Positions 35,612-47,824 of a stretch of DNA of 64,000 bases are shown here, one piece after another. Each line of letters opens with the position of its first letter. Position 1 is the first letter of the stretch. The position numbers and the translations under genes were made by a program. A model generated the notes under the pieces. That model ran no database searches. It was not told the DNA's origin and worked only from the letters and a program-made list of their open reading frames with translations. The stretch comes from Lactuca virosa. Taxonomy: Eukaryota; Streptophyta; Magnoliopsida; Asterales; Asteraceae. The DNA is taken from contig CAKMRJ010000001.1 in the NCBI GenBank assembly GCA_928212115.1, positions 370,705,016 through 370,769,015 on the forward strand, given 5' to 3'.

Positions 35612-36545
35612 AATTATTGAATGATATTGCAAATAACATATGATGCTATAGGGTCAAACCTTTATCAAGTTGGCACATTTTGAATGTTTACTATTAATGT
35701 GATTATTATTAAATAAACAAATCTTGTAATTAATTAGGGAAACATATTTTCTGAAAATGATAAATCTAGAGCTTATAAGTGATAATTATTTGATATTGTA
35801 TCATATAAATGTTATGTACATTTTTTGGTCACACTGGATGTCAATAGGTAATTACATGTAACAACTTATAAAAGAATGGAGTGTTACACACTCATGGTGC
35901 CCCCATGGACACCTTATGCCTGAACCCACTAATAGAGAGTGGGATGTTGCTTATTAAGTAATTTACTCCATCTCCCATGCCTTGACTTTAGACCATGACC
36001 TGCATTTAATGAAGCAAGGGCTCTAGATCTCATGGGTGAGTTTTTAAGGATACTCAAGGCTTGCAAAATGGTCACTCTTTTTCCCTTGGAAAACCCTCTA
36101 AAACTGAGAGCATCATACACTCTCTATCTCTTGATCTTTTGAAGCTTGTTGTAAGACTTGGGTGTTCATGAGTGTTTCTCCTTTTGTTTTTATTTGAGCC
36201 AAGCACTTAAAGGCTTAAGAAATCACTTTGACAAGATAGGAACTATCATTCCAAGCGTCTTACTCTTGATGGTGGATACATTGTAGAGAAAATCTCCTCT
36301 TGAGTTTTTGTTATCTTCATCAACCCCCCAATTCCAAGTGGGATCATGGTCTTCAAAGGTTGTAGTTCTTAACATCCAATGGTTGTCATAATCTTTCTAG
36401 TTCATGTATTTGGATCCTCTTGGTGGTTTTGTTAAAATGATCATAAAAATAAACTAGTTATTTATACTCTTCCAGTTTTCTGTTCTAAAAATTCTTTTAT
36501 AAAAAAGACCGTTTTTTAGCTTCCCAATACCCATGAAGAGGCACA
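35612..36545 (+). mobile_element. Insertion of about 935 bp in integrase of I (unclassified)
   Basis: The integrase frame is continuous when this segment is removed (HK before it, SNHPGA after it). An imperfect flanking repeat ACAAAT/ATAAAT is visible. The sequence is non-coding and AT-rich, with text resembling copia LTR leaders (CTCATGGTGCCCCC; GCTTGTTGTAAGACTTGG). A solo copia LTR is my best guess, but I cannot confirm its ends. Confidence 0.55.
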
Positions 36546-37105
36546 TAAATCAAAGTTTTCGAATCATCCTGGTGCGACGAATATGTATAGGGACTTGAGA
36601 CTCGACTATTGGTGGCCCTGGATGAAGCGGCATGTGGCTTGGTACGTTGAGAGGAGCTTGACTTCTTGGAACTTCAAGGCCAAACACCAGAGCCCTAATG
36701 GCAAGTTTCAACAATTGGGTATTCTCATGTGGAAATGAGATCAGATTACCATGGATTTCATCACCAAGCTACCAGGGACGACACGTGGGGTTGATTTGAT
36801 TTGGGTTATTGTGGATATATTGACCAAGAGTGCTTAATAAATCCCGATTCAGGAGAGTTCTCCCACTGCTAAGTTAACCAATATCTACATTAAGGAGGTT
36901 GTCGCACGTCATGGAGTTCCACTTTCCGACTAAGATGTCCGTTTTACTTCCAGGTTTTGGCAGAAGTTACATAAGGAGTTGGATACTCGATTCCACTTCA
37001 GTACTACTTACCACCCACAGACCAAAGGTCAGGGCGAGCGAACTAACCAAACTCTTGAGGATATGCTTAGGGCATGTGTGTTAGACTTTGGTGGGATTTG
37101 GGATA
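36546..37105 (+). pseudogene. pol: Integrase core of element I, broken
   Basis: The segment contains the H/C zinc-binding tail, ITMDFITKLP (about 36750), DLIWVIVDILTKSA with the first catalytic Asp region, VRFTSRFWQKL and TTYHPQTKGQGERTNQTLE (about 37005-37060). Stops occur near 36739 and 36836. It stops at FGGIWD, where a new LTR begins, so the C-terminus and any chromodomain are missing. Confidence 0.8.
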
Positions 37106-38726
37106 TGTAACATCCCCAATTTTCATGGCCATTTTAAAATTTTTTATTTATGCATATTTAAAATAGAGTTTATTTATAAACGTGGAATTTGGTCCTGTAA
37201 AAGTATTTCCAAAGAAATTTTTTTCATTGAATTATAAAAGTTTGGGATGTCATAACTGATATAAAACATAAGCATAAACAGGCCTTATAGTATCTTAGAT
37301 TATTAGTCTACATCTCCGTGAATCTCTCGCCATTCATGTATCTTTGTACTGCTACCTGTGATACAAAGAAGCCGAGTAGTTCAGGTTGGGAAACATGGTA
37401 AATACATATGGTTTTCAACCCACAATAATATAGTTAATATGTTTAATGATCAAAAAATTAACCCGATTACCCATCCCTATTTTCTCTTTTATTCTTCCCT
37501 AAGGATCTATCCTAAGGGTCATCATAGTCATCATTGCTGACAATATTGTTACAAGGATTTCTCCGCAATACGTGTCAGAAGATTTTCTTTTTATTTTCAT
37601 TCTTAAGGATATGTCCTAAGGATCATTGTAATTATCATTGTTGATAGTACTATTATAGGGATTTCTCCGCAATACGTGTCAGTAGGTTCTATCTTAATGT
37701 TCATCGCGATCATCATTGTTGACATTATTGTTATAGGAATTTCTATACAATACGTTTCGACAGGTTAGAGTACATCAAATGGGCACGAAGTCCATCATTG
37801 CATGCGTTCCATGGGACTATCATCAATTAGTCTGGTGGTTGTCACTTGTACTCTTCTAAGTAACTACATTATTGGTATAATAGTACCATTCCAACAATGT
37901 TAGTACACTAGTATGAGATCTATATTGTTGGTACACTAGTACAATTTTTAAAGTCATGGCATTCTATCATTACCTACATCTTTCATCGTACTATGGCCTC
38001 TATTACTACTCTTCGTTACCCAATGTAATAAATTTGTAAAATACATATATGGTATATACATCAAATAATATTTCATCTAACACAGAACATCTTTGCACAT
38101 AAGCACATATAGCATTTAATTATCTAAATACTTAATATCTATGTGTAATATGAAAGTAACTATGCACTCACTTGATAAAAGTGGATGCCTCGGAATTTGG
38201 GAAGAACTTGCCTTGGTACTTTATCCTTTCCTCTTACATGACCTAGGTTCACATTACTAAGTCTTAGTTTTCCATTCCTTGAGACTAAAGATAGTCTAGA
38301 TTCCTCACTAATCCCAATGTCTACATCAAGATCTATCAAGTAAGGAACAACCATGTAGGATCATATCGGTGGTAGGGCCCGTTTGGTATAAAAAGTATAA
38401 TGTTTCGAACTCCCACTTTAAACGCCTCACTAAATCTAGCCTAGACATCATCCCCGTAAGTAGATCAATATGTATAATGACTTGGAATTATTGATAAATC
38501 TTATTTATAGGTTCATAATAACGACTTATGACTAAAATACAAGTTACACTGAATGCAAAAGAGTGTAGCCTAACTTACAAAGGTTATACCGAAAACTGGG
38601 AAATTGCACGGACGGATCTGCCGCACTGCCACGTGTCCAACTCCCTTTTTGTGGTCTTTTTGTGGCGCCATGTGTCGTCTTTTTGTGGCGCCATGTGTCA
38701 CATACGTAACATGTCATGTCACCTTG
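37106..38726 (-). mobile_element. Truncated LTR related to family E
   Basis: It starts TGTAACATCCCC in the integrase of I (target flank GGATA, 37101-37105). It resembles the family E LTR end, including TTTTCAACCCACAATAATATA and GGCACGAAGTCCAT. A segment of about 115 bp containing TTTCTCCGCAATACGTGTCA is repeated about three times near 37500-37770. A minus-strand TATA-like CCTATAAATAAG is the complement of about 38500-38511. It is cut at 38726 by element F. Confidence 0.7.
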
Positions 38727-40343
38727 TGTCACACCCCCAAACCAGAACGGCGGAAACATTTGAGGGTGGAGGACTTCATGTAGTATCACAACAATGCACA
38801 ATAGTAATCAAAGTACAACAAAAACCATTGTATTTACAAAGTTATAAGTTTTACAACTGTTTTCAAAACATAATGTATATAAACTCAAAAGTACAAGTTT
38901 AAAAGACATGAGTTTATAGATCTCCGTCTTTTCAAAAATTTGTGGCTGTACCTGTATCACTGTTTCCCTAAGAATACAAGTAGATTTTGAAAAGGTGTCA
39001 ACAATTAAGTTGGTGAGTTCATAATTATGTTTGTAACAGAAATCTGTTTTCTTGTTCATTGATAAAGTAAACATGTTTTTCCACGAAAATCCTATATTTT
39101 CTGCTATGTTATTTTGTAGACAAAATGTGTGTTACTTTCTGTACTATGAGTTTGTAAAATGTATATGCCTGTATATGTAAACCGTGTATTGAAATCCCAA
39201 ACTATACCTATTATAGTTTGTATGTATGCTATGTACTTGGTTTCTGTATTAATCTGAAAACTATGCAATTATGCTTGTAAGTCGAAAACGTCCCTTATGC
39301 TCAGCATGTTACAAAAGGGATAAAATATCTAAATAATTTGTAAAAGGTGGAAAACCGTATGGTGGTATCAATTGCATCAGTTTTAAACGTGTTGAAATCC
39401 TTTTTGTATAAATTCACAAAATCATTTATGTTTGGCTTGTATCCCCCCTGAAAATGTTAAAAATGGTAAAAGCATAGGGGTATGAACTCACAGTTGGTTG
39501 CGTGAATGTGACGGACAACGAGACTAGAAACGAAGACCCTCAAGTTGCTATACGCGGCACTTAACAGGATCCTAATAATAACTAAATACATATACGCATA
39601 TTATTAGCGAAACCATTAATTATAGTGTTGGAAAAACACTTGCTTTTGGTTTAGGAATGTTACCGGGACTCGATTGAATAGGAAAAAGTGGGTTTTCAGC
39701 TAAGTTCATGACTTGGGAATGTTTGCAGCCGTGAAGGGTTTCCAGCCGTGAACTGTTCTCAGCTGTGAACTATTCTCGGCCGTGAACAGTTTACTGCTTT
39801 TGAATGGTTTACGGTCTTTGAAGGTTTTAAGGGTTCACGACCTGTTCTTGATGAACTATGAAGATTTGAAGGGTTCACGGCCGTGAACTCAAGAACAACA
39901 ACACTTTATTTGATGAAAAGACAGATGTTTGGTGCTCCAAAACATGTTCTAAGGAGGATAGAGTGATAGATGAAGAGAAATCTTGTGTTTTCGGGTGATG
40001 ATTTTTTAGAGAGAGAAAAGGTTTTCGCGGCCAGAAAAGTGCAAATGAGGGGTAGGAGCTGATCTATATAAGGGGTTTTCATGGTCGGTGGTGGGGCCAG
40101 CCGTGAACGGGTTTACGGCCGTGATCGGGTTCACGGTCGTGAACACCACTCGGGCCGGAATCCGCTGATTTTCGAAGGAAATTCGGGTTTTCACGCGATT
40201 TTGGTTCCGACTCATATATAAAGTTCAATTATATAACTTAAATGATTTTCCAAACTAAAGGAATTTAACTGAACTAAATAAAATTCAAATTTTATTTGAC
40301 GAAATTGGGCTAACATTAACGGAAAAAGGTTCGGGTTGTCACA
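38727..40343 (-). mobile_element. Element F: 3' LTR (1617 bp, mosaic)
   Basis: It reads TGTCACACCCCC at its left edge and GGTTGTCACA at its right, next to the polypurine tract of F. From about 39165 onward it is almost identical to the 5' LTR (46480 onward). The first 400 bp are clearly diverged, and about 550 bp present in the 5' LTR are absent. The palindrome GTTCACGGCCGTGAAC lies at 39873-39888. The left flank CCTTG does not match the right flank of F (GATAC). Confidence 0.85.
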
Positions 40344-40356
40344 TCATCCCCCCGAT
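40344..40356 (-). other. Polypurine tract of element F
   Basis: On minus the sequence reads TATCGGGGGGATGA immediately before the TGTGACAACCC that starts the 3' LTR. This is the expected primer for plus-strand synthesis and confirms the minus orientation. Confidence 0.85.
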
Positions 40357-40395
40357 AGAGGGAATTTTGTCCCGAAATTCAAACGTAGAATACAA

Positions 40396-40610
40396 TCATG
40401 GATTCGGAAAAAGATGCGGGTATTTCTGTTTCATCTGATCTTCGTGCTCCCAAGTGAATTCAGGTCCCCGCTTGGCATTTCAGTGGACCTTCACTATCGG
40501 TATGCGACTTTGTTTTGCTCGTTTGACTTCCCGATCCAAGATTTCGACTGGTTCTTCCACAAAATTAAGGTTCTCGTTGATCTCGATCTCATCAAGAGGG
40601 ATCACTAGGG
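40396..40610 (-). pseudogene. pol: Chromodomain at the integrase C-terminus of F
   Basis: On minus the frame reads LNFVEEPVEILDREVKR, then IPIVKVH, then a stop where a Trp codon is expected (TGA), then NAKRGPEFTWEHEDQM and KYPHLF, ending at TGA 40396-40398. That is the arrangement of the integrase-linked chromodomain of plant chromoviruses, which directs insertion to marked chromatin. A single base would account for the internal stop. Confidence 0.8.
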
Positions 40611-41265
40611 TTTCTTCGGATAAACACTTTTTAAGGTTCGAGACGTGGAAGACGGAATGAATATTTGGGGTAAACGAAGTTTGTATGCTACGGGACCGAT
40701 CCTAGCGAGGATCTCTAATGGTCCTATATATCTCGGATTTAGCTTTCCATGCTTTTCAAAGCGTATCATGCCCTTCCAGGGTGAGACCTTCAACAGGACG
40801 CGGTCACCAACCTGGAACTCCAAAGGTTTTCGTCTCTTATCGGCGTAGCTCTTTTGTCTATCTCTTGAAGCTTTTAGTCGTTCTCTGATTTGTACGATCT
40901 TTTATGTGGTTTCTCGGATGATTTCTGGGCCTGTGAGAGTGCTATCGAGGACTTGACCTTTAGCTAGCTGCGTTTCACCTACCTTAGCCCAACACAGATG
41001 GGATCTGCACTTACGGCCATAGAGGGCTTCGAACGGTGCAGCCTTGATGCTGGTATGATAGGTGTTGTTGTAGGAGAACTCAACCAAAGGCAAATGGGTG
41101 TCCCACGACTTGCCAAAGTATATAACACATGCCCTTAACATGTCTTCCAATGTCTGAATGGTTCTCTCACTCTGCCCGTCTGTCTGCGGATGGTAAGCTG
41201 TGCTCATATCCAGCTTAGTTCCAAGAACCTTCTGTAGTGACTACCAAAATCTCGAGGTGAATCTG
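40611..41265 (-). pseudogene. pol: Integrase C-terminal half of F, out of frame with RT
   Basis: Frames on minus carry STAYHPQTDGQSERTIQTLE (41150-41207), the conserved segment with the third catalytic acid, then YNNTYHTSIKAAPFEALYGR. After a stop near 40901 comes the GPF/Y-type module: EFQVGDRVLLKVSPWKG (about 40775-40825) and NPRYIGPLEIL. The 41214-41265 stretch connects it to DSRFTSRFW. It belongs to the same protein as the ORF ending at 41266, separated by a frameshift and two stops. Confidence 0.85.
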
Positions 41266-43390
41266 CTATCCCGATCGGGGATAATGGACACAGGCACACC
41301 ATGCAGACAAACTATATCTTGGACGTAGATTCATGTTAGTCTCTCCATCTTGAATGTTTCTTTGATTGGCAGGAAGTGGGCGGATGTAGTCAATCGGTCG
41401 ACAATTACCCAGATGCATGGTATCGTACCCACTCGGAGACTTGGGCAATTTAGTGATAAAATCCATCGTAATCCTTTCCCACTTCCACTCAAGTATTTCT
41501 GGCTGCTGAAGTAGACCTGAGGGCTTTTGATATTCCACGTTCACCTTGGCGCAAGTCAGGCACTTGCCCACGAAGGTAGCGATCTCTGATTTCATGTTTG
41601 GCCACCAATATAGCTTTTTGAGATCCAGATACATCTTATCCGAACCTGGGTGAACGAAGTATCTAGTTCTGTGAGCTTTGCTCATAACAACTTCTCTGTA
41701 ACCGCCGAACTTTGGGGTCCAGATCCGGTTCATGAAATAGTAAACTCCATCTCCCTTGATCTCTAGGTTCTTTTCCCTTCCCCTCAAGGCTTCATCTGAC
41801 ATGTTATCTAGTTTTAAGGCTTCCAGCTGAGCCTCTCTGATTTGAGCGGACATGTGAGAATGGGTGGTCATTGTCAGTGCCTTCACTCTATGACCTGAAT
41901 ACTCTTTCCGGCTGAGGGCATCTGCTACCACATTGGCCTTGCCGGGATGATAGCGTATTTCGCACTCATAATCACTGAGTAGTTCTATCCATCGTCGTTG
42001 CCTCATTTTCAACTCTTTCTGATTGAAGATATGCTGTAGGCTCTTATGGCCGGTGAAGACAGTACACTTGGTTCCGTAGAGATAATGTCTCCAAATCTTT
42101 AACGCAAAGACCACTGCTCCCAACTCTAAATCGTGAGTTGTATAATTGACTTCGTGTGCTTTCAGTTTTCTCGAGGCATAGGCAATAACCTTTCCTCGCT
42201 GCATGAGCACACAACCTAGGCCCTGATTGGATGCATCGCAGTAGACAATGAAGTCCTCCGTCCCTTCTGGAAGGGACAAGATAGGTGCGCTGCATAGGGC
42301 ATGCTTCAATGTTTGGAACGCAGTGTCTTGCTTTTCTCCCCAACTAAGGGGTACACCTTTCTGAGCCAGGGTGGTCAAAGGCTTGGCAATCCTGGAAAAA
42401 TTCTGGATAAACCTGCGATAGTAGCCAGCGAGACCCAAGAATTGACGGATTTCTGTGGGTGTCTTCGGTGGTGACCAATTCTCAATCGCCTTGATTTTAG
42501 AAGGGTCCACGTGTATTCCTTCCTTGCTAACCACGTGATCGAGGAAAGTTACCTTTCTGATCCAGAATTCGCACTTAGAAAACTTTGCATACAGTTTCTC
42601 CGCCCTTAGGGTTTCCAGCACCAGCCTCAAGTGTTGTATGTGATCTTCCTCACTCCGAGAATAGACAAGTATATCATCTATGAACACTGTCACAAACTTG
42701 TCTAGGAAGGGGCGGCACGCCTGATTCATTAGATCCATGAATACTGCGGGTGCGTTAGTTAGACCAAAGGGCATAACTACAAACTCGTAGTGACCATACC
42801 GAGTCCGGAATGCTGTCTTAGGAACATCACCTTCATGGACTCGCAACTGATGGTACCTTGATCTCAGGTCTATCTTTGAGAAATAACCGGCTCCTTGGAG
42901 TTGATCAAAGAGGTCGTCGATTCTGGGTAAGGGGTAACGGTTTTTGATGGTAAGCTTGTTCAGATCACGATAATCTATGCACATCCAAAAGGATCCATCC
43001 TTCTTTTTCACGAATAGGATCGGGGCTCCCCAAGGTGAGGAACTTGGTCTGATGAATCCCTTGTTTAGTAGTTCGTTGAGCTGGCTGGATAACTCTTGCA
43101 TTTCTGCCGGCGCTAGACGGTATGGGGATTTAGCTACGGGGGTAGCTCCGGGGATTAAGTCGATTAGGAACTCGACTTGGCGCCCGAGAGGGATTCCGAG
43201 AAGATCTTCGGCGAAGACGTCAGGAAAGTTGCAGACTTCGGGGATGCTCTCGAGGTCTTTAACTTCCTGTTTCTCATTAACGACATGGGCTAGGAATGCA
43301 TGACACTCCTTTCGCAGATATTTCTGGGCTTTGATGCATGAAATGATACGAAGGTTTGAGCTGAGTTTATCACCATAGATAATAAGGGCT
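41266..43390 (-). CDS. pol: Reverse transcriptase-RNase H-integrase part of F pol
   Basis: This is the best open frame in the window. On minus it opens near 43390 in the protease-RT linker, and the first Met in frame is at 43101. Domains in order: RT (ILFVKKKDGSFWMCIDYR; RIDDLFDQLQGAGYFSKID; VMPFGLTNAPAVFMDLMN; FIDDILVYS with the catalytic Asp pair, about 42660-42690), RNase H (FIVYCDASNQGLGCVLMQR; RYHPGKANVVADALSRK), and the integrase zinc-binding His/Cys region (HPG near 41660; CLTCAK) with ITMDFITKLPKSPSGYDT. Soon after YDT, near 41415, extra bases shift the frame, so the last about 45 residues are not integrase. Together with the stops in the remaining segments this suggests a young but inactive Ty3/gypsy chromovirus. 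Confidence 0.9.
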
Positions 43391-44905
43391 TCACCAGATG
43401 GCAGATCGAGGCGTATGGATTTTTCGTACCAAAGAACGATTGGGGCTCAACCAATCCATGCCGATGATGACATCGAAGCTTTTTATGGAAACTGGCATGA
43501 GGTCGATTAGAAAAGAATGGTCGTTTAAGGTAAGGGTACGGCCTATGAATACGTCGTTAGTGCTCTCTTTCTTTCCCTTAGCCATCTCGACGGTGAATGT
43601 TTCGGTTAAAGGTTGGGATTTATGTTTGAGAAGATGGTTAAATGCATGACTAACAAAACTCCTCTCCGCACAACTATCGAAAAGAATACATGCATAAGAG
43701 TTGTCGAGGAGGAACGTACCCGTAACTATGGTGGGATCAGCGACTGCTTCCTCCTGGACCATGGCTAGCACTCTCCCTGTGTTGCCAGCTGTTGCTTTTG
43801 GGCAATTCCTCTTGAAGTGCTCGATCTCTCCACAAGCATAACAGGCTTGACCAACACCTGCTACCGGAGCCTGATTGGTTGGTTGGACTTGTGCCTTGCA
43901 AAATCGAGTTGTGTGTCCCTTATTACCACAGCTATTGAACAACATCTCGTGGCACTGCCCATGATGATGAAAGTTGCACTTGTCACACCTTGGAAGAGTA
44001 CCAACATATCTACTAACAGATGCTGGAGTGGTAGGAACAGCGGCAGGAGTGGTAGAAACATGAACTGCCACTACTTGTTGTTTCTTGGAGGGAAACTTGC
44101 CCTTGCGTTTTTTCCAAAACTTTTTCTTCTCACCACTCTCCTTGGGTGGTTCAGGAACAACTGTCACGGTTTCATGATCAACCCCGTGATCTATCAGAGT
44201 CTGCGCCAGACACTTAGCGCTGTCGAATGTGAGAGGATTAGCTGCCAAAACATTCCCTTGTGTTGGGGGCGTCAATCCCCAAATGTATCTCTCTATTTTC
44301 TTGATTTCTGGGGTGACCATCCCGGGACACAGAAGAGCCAGGTCGTAGAACCTAGCTGTATAAGTAGCAATGTCGGAACCCTTCATCTTTAGGTTCCAGA
44401 GCTCGTGCTCCAACTTTTGCATCTCGCCCCTTGGGCAATACTCCACAAGCATCAACTCTTTCAAACTCTCCCAACCCATGGCATTGGCTACTGGCAGAGT
44501 TAAGGATTTGACTCGGCTATTCCACCAGGTCAGCGCTCTATCGGTGAAGGTGCAGGCGGCGAACTTCACATTGCTTGCTTCGGAACATGAACAAATCTCG
44601 AAAATTGATTCGATCTTCTCGAACCAACGAGTCAGGGCAATGAAACTTCCATTGCCGTCAAAGGACTTGGGATTTTCATTCATAAAATCTTTATAGGAAC
44701 ACTCCTTCTGGTGTCCCTGACCACCATCAAGATTGAGGGGATGGGTACCACTACCCGACCCACCAGAGCCGCCAGAATTCATCTTCTACATTGCAGCAGC
44801 CACAGCGGCTGTAACTGCTGCTTGGAACATGACAAGATCGATCAAAGGAGGTGGTGGCAGTGGATGATCGTTGTTCTTCTTGTTGGGTCTCTTTCTGGTA
44901 GGCAT
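43391..44905 (-). pseudogene. gag: Gag-protease of element F
   Basis: Comparison with A places the start at ATG 44905 (MPTRKRP). A TAG at 44786-44788 follows the alanine-rich stretch, after which the frame stays open for 463 residues from 44782 to 43391. It contains the gag domain (FEICSCSEASNVKFAA; ALTWWNSRVKSL), a first His/Cys cluster (CDKCNFHHHGQCHEM; CGNKGHTTRFC), a zinc knuckle CYACGEIEHFKRNC, and the protease. The protease reads LFDSCAERSFVS, where DSGA is usual, so the catalytic triad has Gly changed to Cys, and IIGMDWLSPN follows. A one-base shift near 43425 separates it from the pol frame. There is no insert at the gag-protease junction. Confidence 0.88.
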
Positions 44906-45481
44906 CTTTCTGTAAAAGATACAAGGGGAAAAATGACGATAAGCCTTCTATGTTGATCATGAGTCGGATACTTTCGAACAAGATATATCTTAACCCTACA
45001 GTGTTAACAGAGATCTACAATAAAGGTTTACTAACATAACTAAGGAATTGTAGGTCTTTCATTTGTGAGGATTAGCACTTATTTGTAACAATTATGTGTA
45101 GTGATATAAAATACTCCTATAGTATTTTAACTATGTGCTTCATTAGTATAGGATTTGGTGAGTTTTAGACTTGTCGCAACACCACAGCCACTCCCAAACA
45201 CATGTTAGTCATATCTCGTACAAATATAGTTGATCAGGTTATATTGTCCCACATATGAATTCATAACTGTCCAGGTTTAACCGTAGTGTCCAACTCGCCC
45301 TAAATACTTTTATGTAATTCCTACTATGTTATAGTTTCTTGTACGTATGTATACTTGTATACTTCTTGTAAAATACTTATATTTTAAAGTATACTTTTAG
45401 TTTCAGAGCGCTTCGGCCCCTTTAGTATTTATAGTTGTATACCATGTAAGGTTCGGTAAACTTAGTTCACTATAAACAATA
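44906..45481 (-). other. Leader of element F
   Basis: About 575 bp without a gene lies between primer site and gag. It contains CTCCTATAGTATTTT and ATACAAATATAGTTGATCAGG phrases (plus reading) also found in the leaders of A and B, showing shared ancestry of the leaders. Confidence 0.6.
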
Positions 45482-45493
45482 GGTCTGATACCA
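45482..45493 (-). other. Primer binding site of element F
   Basis: Minus reading TGGTATCAGACC, three bases from the LTR end, matches the initiator-Met tRNA site except for one base near the end. Confidence 0.8.
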
Positions 45494-45496
45494 ATC

Positions 45497-47658
45497 TGTC
45501 ACACCCCAAACCGAAACGGCGGAAACGTTCGGGGGTGGAGGACGTCACGTGTAGCATCACAACAATTGCATCATAGTAATCAAAGTAAACACAACCATTA
45601 CATTGAATATATAAAAGGTATTTATATCTGTTTGATTTATGTTCATATACATCAAAAGTAACAAAATATAAAGACGTGACTCTATACGCTCCGTCTTCTC
45701 AAAAGCCTGCTGGAGTACCTGTCTACTGATTTCCTGAGAATACAAGCGGTTTTGAAAAGAATATCAACATTAAAGCTGGTGAGTTCATAAGCATATTTTT
45801 GTAATGAAAACCTGTTAATGAATCAGTGAAAAGGTTTGTATGTTTCCAATAAAATCCAATATTTTCTAACATATGAGTTTGTTACAATGTTCCATAAAGT
45901 ATTAGTTCGGATGAATTGTATAATACTGTTTTGAATGTAAAATCCATTTTGTAAAAAAAACCCTGACTATCACCAGTATGTATAGAATGTTCTGTTGGAA
46001 AACCCTGGTTACCACCAGTATGTATAGTAGTTTCATTACTTAAAATAAAACAATGTATTTTCCATACTTATTTTATTAAAGTATTGTTCATGTAAAGTAT
46101 ATTACTACGTAAATATATCGTTGTTATCTACTTGCGAGTTTTATGACCATACTAACCGATACGACGTGAATCGGACGCCAATATCATTTATGGCTTTGTC
46201 ACCTGTAGACCTGCCGGTCCTACTGTAGCTAACAGCAAGGTGCGGGATTGTCAGACCCGTATAGATGTATACACAAACTCACGCTCTCCCTTAAGGAGAC
46301 TCTGGTTCATAAGGGTAGTCTTCCACCAGTACATATGTAAGTACCCAAAGACGTGTCTCTCAAACTAGATTAACGAATTTACAAGTAATAATAATACGAA
46401 AACCCTTTTTATAATTAACAGATAAGTTTATAAACAGATACTTTCGTTCCCTAAACTACATACTATTAATAGTTTATATGCCTGTATATGTAAACCGTGT
46501 ATTGAAATCCCAAACTATACCTATTATAGTTTGTATGTATGTTATGTACTTGGTTTCTGTATTAATCTGAAAACTATGCAATTATGCTTGTAAGTCGAAA
46601 ACGTCCCTTATGCTCAGCATGTTACAAAAGGGATAAAATATCTAAGTAATTTGTAAAGGGTGGAAAACCGTATGTTGGTATCAATTGCATCAGTTTTAAA
46701 CGTGTTGAAATCCTTTTTTGTTTAAATTCAAAAAATCATTTATGTTTGGCTTGTATTCCCCCCTAAAAATGTTAAAAATGGTAAAAGAATAGGGTATGAA
46801 CTCACAATTGGTTACGTGAATGTGCCGGACAACGAGACTGGAAACGAAGACCGTCAAGTTGCTATACGCAGCACTTAACGGGATCCTAATAATACTTAAA
46901 TACATATACACATATTATTAGCGAAACCATTAATTATAGTGTTGAAAAAACAATTACTTTTTGTTTAGGAATGTTACCGGGACCCGATTGAATTGGAAAA
47001 AGCGGGTTTTCAGCCAAGTTCACGACTTGGGAAGGTTTGCGGCCGTGAAGGGTTTCCAGCCGTGAACTGGTCTCGGTCGTGAACTGTTCTCGGCCGTGAA
47101 CAATTTACTGCTTTTGAATGGTTTACGGCCTTTGAAGGTTTGAAGGGTTTGCGGCCTGTTCTTGATGAACTATGAAGATTTGAAGGGTTCACGACTGTGA
47201 ACTCAACAACAACAACACTTGATTTGATGAAAAGGCGGGTGTTTGGTGCTCCAAAACGTGTTTTAAGGCGGATAGAGTGATAGATGAAGAAAAATCTTGT
47301 GTTTTCGGGTGCTGATTTTTTAGAGAGAGAAAAGGTGTTCGCGGCCAGAAACGTGCAAATGAGGGGTAGGAGCTCATATATATAAGGGGTTTTCATGGTC
47401 GGTGGTGAGGCCAGCCGTAAACGGGTTTACGGCCCGTGATCGGGTTCACAGCCGTGAACACCACTCGGGCCGGAATCCGCTGATTTTCGAAGGAAACTCG
47501 GGTTTTCACGCGATTTTAGTTCCGAATCATATATAAAATTCAATTATATAACTTAAATGATTTTCCAAACTAAAGGAATTTGACGGAACTAAATAAAATT
47601 CAAATTTTATTTGACATAATTGGGCTAACATTAATGGAAAAAGGTTCGGGTTGTCACA
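45497..47658 (-). mobile_element. Element F: 5' LTR (2162 bp)
   Basis: It runs from TGTCACACCCC at 45497 to GGTTGTCACA at 47658. It contains the segment missing from the 3' LTR, including a hairpin-rich module at 46150-46330. The promoter-like TATATAAGGGG (about 47378) has CGTGAACGGGTTTACGG-type palindromes on both sides (47035-47105 and 47405-47460). The frame of 128 residues over 47010-47396 lies wholly in the LTR and is not taken as a gene. Confidence 0.88.
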
Positions 47659-47824
47659 GATACTGTTTCTGGTATGTATGTATGTTTGTATACTTCTTAT
47701 AAAATACTTATACTTTAAATGTATACTTTTAGTCAGAACACTTCGGCCCCATTGTGTTTATAGTTGTATATCTTGTAAGGTTTGATATACTTAGTTCACT
47801 ATAAACAATGTTCTGATATCAATC
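47659..47824 (-). mobile_element. Element G: leader fragment
   Basis: A 166 bp piece that resembles the leader end of F (45340-45496), with a decayed primer site (minus TTGATATCAGAAC, about 47810-47822). The rest of the G interior is missing. Confidence 0.7.

Noticed and set aside
38528..38902. 124-residue frame spanning the junction of the truncated LTR and F
   Set aside because: It crosses an insertion boundary between two LTRs and so cannot be an ancestral gene.
44906..45481. Envelope-like gene or extra frame outside gag-pol in F
   Set aside because: The interior holds only gag and pol between primer site and polypurine tract. No transmembrane-type open frame was seen.
47010..47396. 128-residue minus-strand frame as a gene
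   Set aside because: It lies entirely in the 5' LTR of F, and the near-identical 3' LTR (about 39700-40080) does not preserve a comparable frame.
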